Below are positions 56,405-64,000 of a stretch of DNA of 64,000 nt, piece by piece. The number at the start of each line of letters is the position of its first letter. Position 1 is the first letter of the stretch. The notes beneath the pieces are model-generated. The model was not told the DNA's origin. It saw nothing but the letters and a program-made list of their open reading frames with translations, and ran no database searches. Position numbers and translations under genes: made by a program. The stretch spans positions 97,755,488 through 97,819,487 of the forward strand of contig CM060984.1 in the NCBI GenBank assembly GCA_030765065.1, read 5' to 3'. Source of the stretch: Deroplatys truncata. Its lineage: Eukaryota > Arthropoda > Insecta > Mantodea > Mantidae.

Positions 56405-59400
56405 TATTTGCGACCTTTAAAACCCATGGATAATAATGAGCCATTTCCACATAGTTACGCAAACTAGTAAAACTAGATTTCCTAAATTTGAAAATCCAAC
56501 TCTGGCTTGTACATTCGTATTCTGTATGTTCAAGAAAATGTAGGATGATAGGAAAGGTTTACTTTTTACTTAGCGGTAATAATTAGAGCCATAGTTTGCT
56601 TAGAAACGCAATTACAATTCATTTCTTAACTATAAAGGGTTTACGTTGACGAACACTGTCTATATGGTAAGAAAAACATTATAAAATGTATGGTATTTAA
56701 TGAAGCTATTATTATGTAGTGTATTGGTATTTACTTCAAAATTGAGTAAACTTCCTTGTTTTTCGTTCTGCTAGATCAGGGATCACAAATTGGCGGATCT
56801 TGTTTTGAATCTGGATAATAAATACTTGATTTGTTCATTCTACTAATTTATTAATTAAGGCTAAATAACGAAGTGATTAAAAGAAAACACGTGTTATATT
56901 TTGCTTTACGCTATCATCTGTTAAGCTAAAATTTATCCTCAGAATAATGAGCAGTCAGATCGGACTTTTGACATTAGTGCCACAGATTTGATGCGACCTG
57001 CTTCACTCTCCTACAACTGGAGATCATCCAAATCAAAGATGATGCAGCTTTGGTAGAGACATTTAAAAAGCTACTCTCCGTTATTGCCAATGAATGGTTG
57101 TGAGGTATACATGTGTCAGTGATAAATATCCAGAATTTCATAACTTCTGGTTCAGTAAACCCTCGTGAATCTGCGTGTTCAAAAATGAACTTTATATAGC
57201 ACAAATTTAGATCACAATAAATCCATGTACACTCAGGAATGTTGCTGCAAATAGCTTGCAATCATTTAGATTCAACTTATGTATCGTCTAAAAGAAATGC
57301 CACTTTTCATGCTGAATAATGAATAATAATTAAGATTTTAATAACGTATAGTTTTATGTAAACTTTGTGCTCCGGATTTAACTGCATACCGTGCGTTGTG
57401 TCAATTTTGTATTTAAAATACTTTTGTTATAATTTGTCAATTCATTCCAATAAAATAAAATTATTTTCACTATTAATTTTAGAATAGGTATTCTATATTT
57501 AATATTACATAAATCAAATCATTTCAGTAGCTTCGTATACTTAATATTTCTGGACTACAGCTTCGTTTACTACTTTAAAAATGGACCTTCATGACATCTA
57601 ATTATTAGTGACCGCTGTCTTAGATCTTAGGTAGCCTTAGGCTGGCGGATTTTAAACCGCTGCGGTAATTAAAACCTGTGAGCCATTCTAGATGATTTAA
57701 GTGATTATGGAGTTAAGAGTTCGGTCGGAAATAAGTTTCACGGAGCATCCTAATATACGTAAATCTAAAGAGTATAAATTAAATTATTTTAAACAGAAGC
57801 GGATTAGTTAGACATGATCATAGAAGAAAGGAAATATAATACAGAAACTGTTACTGGTCAATGGAATAAAGCCAAATTGAACTAACAAAATTAAGAAAAA
57901 GGCAGTAAGGAATACAGCTGCAAAAATCGTTAGACGAAAACAAACAAAAGACAGACAGAGTGGAAAGATGAATTTATGGAGAAGGAAATTAAAAGCTTGG
58001 AAGTGGGGCGGTAAGATATCCGATTTCCGGATCCGTGGTGGAAGTCTAATGCGAGTTGGAGGTTGAATTATCTTCAGGGAAAGTGGAGTTGTAAGAATTG
58101 AACTACAGCCCACAATCCTCATTTTAAAGAATGTGTTTGGGTTACAACACTTACAACTGCCTAAAACAACCTGTGTAGAGGCTTAACAGTGGACACCAAA
58201 TACGACAGCGTGATGTACTCCATGTAAAATTACGTAGTTGATCACCTGACCGGTTGGTTTACATTATGTAGTGAAGATTTGCCTGGATGGTAAATTACTG
58301 TAAAGTGCAATTTACGCACAACCAAGTGCATAAAATCGTTTTGTATTGGCAAGGAAATACTAATACATTCTGCCACTCCCATTAACTGGTTCTAGCACTC
58401 CACTTAATGGTTGTCTTATTTCCTCCTTTAACCTTTGCTCCTTAGTCTGAAACCGACTTGTGTTCATAGGTTGTTTGAGTAGCAGACTTTTGACATCAAA
58501 CGCAATACGAGACGAACGCAGCTGTTATGGACCGTCGTTGCGAAACATAGCTTTCAGAAGAAATCTTTCCGTACTCTTCCCCTTTCGCCGCTCACCTAGA
58601 CCTGATCTTTGTTCATAGGCTAATACGTGTGTGTCGGACTTATATTCAAACCAATGAGACATTGACTTACCCAGGGCTGGTTTGGAACACAAATGATAGC
58701 GAGATTCTGCCTACATTAAATAAAGAAAAACGCTATATCAAGTCAAAAGCATTCGTCAAGTTTCCGTGTACTCTACTTTATACAGCATTATAAATAAAAG
58801 ACATTAACTGAAGTAGGACAAAATTAAGGGATGGTATGAAGGAACAGGATGGTAAATGTGTATGTAGCGGCAAATTTCACGTATATTTGCTTGTTTTGTA
58901 GGTTAAATAATTGATAGTATTGTCGTCATTTATTTCTTAGGTATTTCGGCAAGTAGTACTAAAATTACTAAGTTTAGTGGTTTTCCATATAAAGAAATAT
59001 GCTTTTATGCAAACAGTTTCAACCAAATTTTAAATGCTTCCAAATACGTGCTCCTTTTTACACATTTATATGTAAAATTCAACCCTGTGGTCCAGCCGTT
59101 TACTTAAACTCGTAAATTTATAAAAGGCTCTCGATTTAAACTGCTCTTAAGTTTGTATCGATTTCAACAAGCTGTAAATATGTCGATAAATTTTATTAAA
59201 CCTCTTATGTGTAAAATTTGTGGAACTGAATATGTGGAGTGTAGGTCTAGAAATCCTGTATTTATACTAGGCACCCATTGTGTATCGATTTTAAAGTACT
59301 TTTGAAATACCTTTATATAAAACTTTAAGCTTATACACGCAGCGGTTCTTGAATGATTTCATACGTATTCAGGTATTCAGGGATGGATGGACAAGGCGAC

Positions 59401-59519
59401 CATAAGTACTCCGCAGGAGCGAACGCTGCCTACAGAGAATTCCAGACAACTTGTCAAAAATGAAGATTTTGCGTTATACAAAGGTCCGCGGTTTCATGCC
59501 CGACCGGGAAGTGATTTTT
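56405..59519. other. About 3 kb without a recognised gene
   Basis: AT-rich. The longest frame is 104 codons at 57808-58122 (minus), hydrophobic in its middle and arising opposite an A-rich strand, and not convincing. 56974-57261 (minus, 95 codons) is also unrecognised. No repeat family of the window appears. Confidence 0.35.
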
Positions 59520-60386
59520 ACTTCCTCTACCACGTACATAATAAGAAGAGAAAGTAATGTATTCCACCCAAAAATTCGATATTGAGATTTCAACATAAAT
59601 GCGTGTTTTGAGGCCCCCTGAATCCAAATAACGCATTTTTATAAAAATGCTAGTGTGTGTTTTGTGTCTGTAACAGCATAACTCAAAAAGGAAAAGTCTG
59701 ATAAATGCCAAACTTGATATTTAGTTTCAGTATCTTCCATGTATGCGACACAAAGATTTTCAAGAAAAGCACCCCACACAAACTACCCTTTATATGGAAC
59801 ATATTTCGAAATTTTTTATTTTCTAAAAAATGACTAATGATTTTGATTCAAATACATTATATTAAAGATATTTACATGAAAAATAAGATGTATATCTTGA
59901 ATTTTATGGGAATAACCTAGGAAGTCCTCTTCATTCGGAAGGAATTTTGCATAACCTTGCATAAGTAGTAAACGTTAAGGGAGAGACGAAGAGAGAGATC
60001 AACACAAAAAAGTATAGCTCTTTAAAACGCATGCTTTATTTCAAATAAGTTTTTATGGCATAAGCCATTTCTGAGGTATCCGTTATTAATGGTTCGAATT
60101 GTTCATTACTTAGTCATTCTTTTAAAGCCACATTCAGTTGTTTCCCGCAATTACATAGAAATAGTATGGGATTTTAAGGCCAGCATGTATTTTCCAGTTC
60201 TTAAACATTTGACTATAGCTGTTCTCTTTGTATCTATAATGAAAAATGTAATGTAGTTATTTCTGCAAAGGTTTATTTGGATTAAAATATAGTAGAAGGA
60301 AAAATAAGTTTTTGTAAAAATAGTTCGTATACTCACTAATAAAGATAGAGAGTAGAGAAAGTCATATGAAGGTATCACATTTTTCT
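59520..60386 (+). mobile_element. HINE-like element, complete (copy H31), second 3' subfamily
   Basis: Left ACTTCCTCTACCACGTACAT, GT tract TGTGTGTTTTGTGTCTG, core, GCCATTTCTGAGGTATCC and TTTGACTATAGCTGTTC in the 3' half. Right end AGTAGAGAAAGTCATATGAAGG, then a weak stem and T-run. Confidence 0.85.
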
Positions 60387-60448
60387 AATCTGATTCCACC
60401 GTCTAACCTACGAAAGAAGAATTAACAGATATAAAGGACAGTCTTTAT

Positions 60449-60680
60449 ACTTTCTGTGCTACTTTAAATAGAGGAAGTATTGCATTGCACCCAAAATATT
60501 CCATATCGAGGTGTTACACTGGAAATACACCTTTTGAGGCACCTGAAAAAAAAGGAAAAGCATTTTTAGAAAAAGGTCCGCATGTGTGTGAAGAGGATAA
60601 CTAAAATCGAAAAACCGATTTAATATTAAACCAGGATGTCTACTGATACTGGATATCCTGGAAATGTACTTGCATTTTTT
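60449..60680 (+). mobile_element. HINE left part (copy H32)
   Basis: ACTTTCTGTGCTACTTTAAATAG, GAGGAAGTATTGCATTGC, ACTGGAAATACACC, AAAGCATTTTTAGAAAAAGG and a decayed core. Ends in unrelated AT-rich DNA. Confidence 0.7.
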
Positions 60681-61394
60681 TACATACTGCATATACTGGA
60701 ATTAATGATTGCGTACTGAAAATATGGATAAATATCCACATAAGATTGATTTATTTCAGATTAAATTTTAGGTGATATGTTCTTGAAAAATCTTGTTAAT
60801 CAAATATATATTTTTGAGTAATTTAATGTTTGGTATGATATCTGTTTTCCATAATCTTTTATCTAAAATAATAACTCAAACATTTAGATAATCTTTTACT
60901 TCTAACATCTTATAAAAGCTATAAAAAATTTCTAGAATTATGAATATTGTTGCAGGGGAGAGGTGGAAGGAGGTTAATGCTAATATTTCATTCCCGTTTT
61001 TGTGAATATCTGTAAACATTTTCATCCATTATTATCAAAAGCATAGTAATTTTATGAAATTACTGTTCTAGGAGGTAAAGAGGGAACTCGGCATAAAAAT
61101 TTTCTAGAACATTGCACAATAATTTCCTAAAGAGTGCAGAGAGTACATTTAATTACATCGCACTCCAGATTTAAAAAGCCACCTGTGCAAGATGGGACAT
61201 AACAACTAATTACAAACACAACTTCGTATTGTGGCTGTGGAAACAAATGCAGTCATTAAAGATGTTAACCTAGCCACAATACGCATTTGAATATTGCTGC
61301 ATTTTTACTTCAATATGATTCGATGCAATACTGGAAGTTTGTCAAAACTTATACTGGAAATACTGGAATTTTAAACTTTCAAGGCAGAAGATAC
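60681..61394. other. AT-rich DNA with a short hairpin
   Basis: CGTATTGTGGCT (61225-61236) and AGCCACAATACG (61272-61283) are perfect 12-nt inverted repeats with a 35-nt spacer. Nothing else was noticed. Confidence 0.5.
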
Positions 61395-62039
61395 CTTGTA
61401 AACTTGGTAGTTAAGTTTAGCATCTTCCAAGGATGCGACACGAATATTAAAAAAGAAATCTCCTACCCCAAGCTATCCTTTACAAGAAAACATGTTCGTT
61501 ATTTTTTATTTTCTCAAAATCCCTCTTTGGTTATAATACCACATGTATCAGATATTTGCATGACAAAAGAAATATACTTCTTGAATTTTCGGTGAATAGC
61601 CTGTCAAGTTATCTTCATTCTTAATTTCTTTTTTATAATTTCAAACCTAAGAGATACATAAAACCTTACTGCACAAACAAATGTAGATATCGTTAAAACA
61701 CATAATTTATGTCAAATAACATTTTTGTGGAGTTAAACATTTACGAGATGTTCCCTGTTATTGTTTTGAATTTTCAAATACCTACACTTTTCGCAAATGG
61801 GAAGTCATTCGATTTTTGTTTTGTTTTGTTTTCGTAGTCATGCTAAGAGCATGAAATTTCAAAACCATCACCAATCGACACGCTCCTACTATCGTTTTAC
61901 CTAGTATATCGTACAACGTAATGTATACATTTAAATTGAAATCTAGATTAATAAGAAGTAGTTAGAATAAGTTTTGTAACAGCAAGGTGTAGAAGAATGA
62001 GTAGAGAAAGAAATGAGAATCCAAAGTATAAGATTTTTT
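61395..62039 (+). mobile_element. HINE-like element, left end missing (copy H33)
   Basis: Starts in the core (CTTGTAAACTTGGTAGTTAAG, GCATCTTCCAAGGATGCGAC) and runs to GAGTAGAGAAAGAAATGAG with a degraded stem-loop and T-run. The left end and microsatellite are absent. Confidence 0.75.
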
Positions 62040-64000
62040 ACTTCATAACACTTTAGGACTAAGCTAATACTAATTGCTTGAGACAGGGAAAGGAATCCTC
62101 AAACTCCAACATGAAAGGTGTTCATTGAAAAGGCGCTCCGTAACCACAGGCAGGACCAATAACATTAAAACTGAGCAAAAACTTCTGTTGTCTTTATCAT
62201 GGTTTGTCCATATTCGATACATAAATTGTGGAAAAGGCAAGAAATTTTACTCCCTACCCCTAAAAATTTGCTGACTTTTTCGAAAATACTCCCTGTCGAT
62301 TTTTTCCGTTCCATAAAACAGGCTTCTTGGGAGAAACCAAAGTTTACGGTCAACCCAGTTAGGAAATATTCTTGCACTATGACTTGTTAAATAAATTGAT
62401 ACATAAAGTTGTTTTATGCATAGATGCACGCGTCGAGTTAATTAGTTTTCCTATTAAAATAAAACTCGAGATTATGCACACCTTTTCTCAATCCACCATA
62501 TCATTTTCCAAAAACACAAAAGCTAAACATTCTGTCTGTTTCCCCGCTATATTTGCAGCTTCCCATTAGCATCTTTTCTGCTACAGTCAAGCAATTAGTC
62601 TGCTTGTTAATGCCATGTTGACGAGGAAGATTCAAACAACAAAAACTGACCAAATGCGCAGATGCAGTTTCCCGCAGTGCCATATGTATATTTTGTTTTC
62701 ACTGCAGAAAAAGGTATGATCGAATGCTTGTCCCAGATCCTGTTTTATAGCTAGTAAACCCATACCCATTGGCGCTAAGTTTTAGCTTTCTGTTGCTAAT
62801 GTCGAACTTATCAGAGTGATGCCTTCTTTGGTAGTTGCCATTTGCGGTTCATTTTGGTTTCTTCTTCCTTGTGATGACAGCTATGTGTTATAGCATCACT
62901 CTGCCTCCATGGCCTATTTGTTGGCTTTCGTTTTTGCTTTTTTTACAGATTCTATTTTGGATTTAGCCGCTTATACCTAAGGAGTGGTTTATTACTATAG
63001 TAGGTTATTACCATTATACAGAAGTATTACTTGTCTGGTTTAAGCTGCCAATAAGTGTACTAGCTCTTCTGAACTTTTCATGGCTTCTACTGAGTTTCTG
63101 TGAATGCAGGATGGGATAAACAGAAGGTGTAACGTGTAACGCATCGTATCTCGGTAAAAATTCCATATCCAATTTATATTTGTAGCGCTTCTGCATGTAC
63201 ACGTGCTATTTCACCTGGTCTCAGAAGTTCTTTGCTTGGGGTGCCAGTCGGTAGAGCTAGGAGTAAATATATCCTAGTTACCTATCTTTGGTGAATCTCA
63301 GGATACTGTGGGTGAAGATGATTAACAAGCTGAATTCCTTCAAGGATTTGATTTATTCTAACATAACAAGCATCAAAACGGCTGAAAACTGTTCCCCTTT
63401 GAATAACATTGAAGTAATCCATAAGTTGTACTTTACATCTTCCCACCACTTTGGATATTGCAGTGGATCTAGCTATCTCTCACCCACACGCAAACAAGTT
63501 AACTCACAGAGATATATCAACGAGTAAGATGAGAGTGACTGACCAAGTAAATGTTGATATTTGGGGATGAACCTTTATTTTGCACCCTGTTGCTATGCCG
63601 CTAACATTCGCGCCCTTTTACCTAATCTCTATCCTTATTGCTGATTTACTTGGCGTGATATGAGAACGAAATCGCCCAATTTTAGAAGTCAAGCTTCTGT
63701 CTGATTCCTTGGGTAAAACCCATTATCTCTGTCTCACTCAGAAGCTTGTTTCTCTTTCTAATTGCTGACTTCTTATCCAACTCCCTCGAATTTCCTGAAA
63801 TTATCCCCCTATCTCGGCCCTTGCCTCTCCTCGGACCTCTCTCTCTCTCTCTCAGCTCGATGCAATTCTGCCTAATCCTATGTCCATTAGCGTGTGTTTG
63901 TTGCTTAACTTTTAACCATGCTGCTAACTCGCTTCCTGGCTAATTACAATGTTTCCTTACATAGGCCTACGTGTTAGGATGCAAGTTATTTTAGATTATA
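62040..64000. other. No recognised gene to the window end
   Basis: Overlapping short frames on both strands at 62074-62683 and 63288-63943, none familiar. A pyrimidine-rich tract (CTCTCTCTCTCTC) lies at about 63838-63854. Features may continue beyond the window. Confidence 0.35.

Noticed and set aside
57808..58122. 104-codon hydrophobic frame as a membrane protein gene
   Set aside because: It lies opposite an A-rich strand, which alone yields Phe/Leu/Ile-rich frames. No start context, homologue or neighbouring exon.

Overview
The window looks like AT-rich, repeat-dense nuclear DNA from an arthropod, most likely an insect. The evidence is: decayed mariner-type, MULE/FLYWCH and insect-style Tc1/mariner transposases; several tRNA-derived SINEs; and about 33 pieces of one non-coding repeat built like Drosophila INE-1/DINE-1 (Helentron-associated elements, 'HINE'). 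A polyneopteran host (cockroach, termite, orthopteran or similar) is an impression only. I find no host protein-coding gene, genuine tRNA, rRNA or CRISPR array that I can defend. Almost every long open frame lies in a transposon remnant or is an antisense or low-complexity shadow.

The dominant component is the HINE-like family, about 0.75-0.95 kb per full unit. The left end is a 12-nt subterminal repeat ACTTTCTCTACT overlapping an imperfect palindrome. An internal GT/GTCT microsatellite follows, then a conserved core. The right end is the inverted motif AGTAGAGAAAGT, a short stem-loop (ATGTG-loop-CACAT) and a T-run. Copies occur from start to end of the window: plus strand at 3912, 15014, 24278, 28610, 36484, 53604 and 59520, and minus strand at 36, 7212, 8432, 30955, 39029 and 49689. 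At 16880-22345 about ten units or part-units lie head to tail.

Region by region. 1-10 kb: HINE copies, a dead mariner (1571-2510), a mariner scrap (6288-6476), and two SINEs nested inside minus-strand HINEs (7381-7851 and 8761-9047, both with target-site duplications). 10-16.4 kb: two SINE-like elements, a decayed FLYWCH/MULE transposase (12640-13813), and a promoter- or LTR-like block with 36-bp tandem repeats (15985-16343). 16.9-22.3 kb: the HINE array. 22.3-31 kb: further HINEs, a reverse SINE, a mariner fragment (27244-27600) and a foldback (30695-30868). 31.8-33.1 kb: an internally deleted mariner with both terminal repeats, then a SINE with a perfect 13-bp duplication. 34.4-35.4 kb and 55.6-56.4 kb: two LTR-like copies in opposite orientation, each followed by a tRNA-Lys-type primer-binding-site motif. 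38-43.6 kb: SINE composite, HINE pieces, two transposase scraps and a mariner deletion derivative (42911-43620). 44.6-46.6 kb: a hAT-like non-autonomous element carrying a SINE. 49.7-52 kb: HINE with a nested SINE, and a transposase pseudogene with two of three catalytic acidic residues lost. 53.2-55 kb: SINE, HINE and foldback. 56.4-64 kb: two HINEs, one partial HINE and otherwise featureless AT-rich DNA.

Nothing here works as a pathway. The elements record successive invasions: the HINEs form an older layer, SINEs inserted into HINEs and into the hAT element, and no element present appears able to move by itself.
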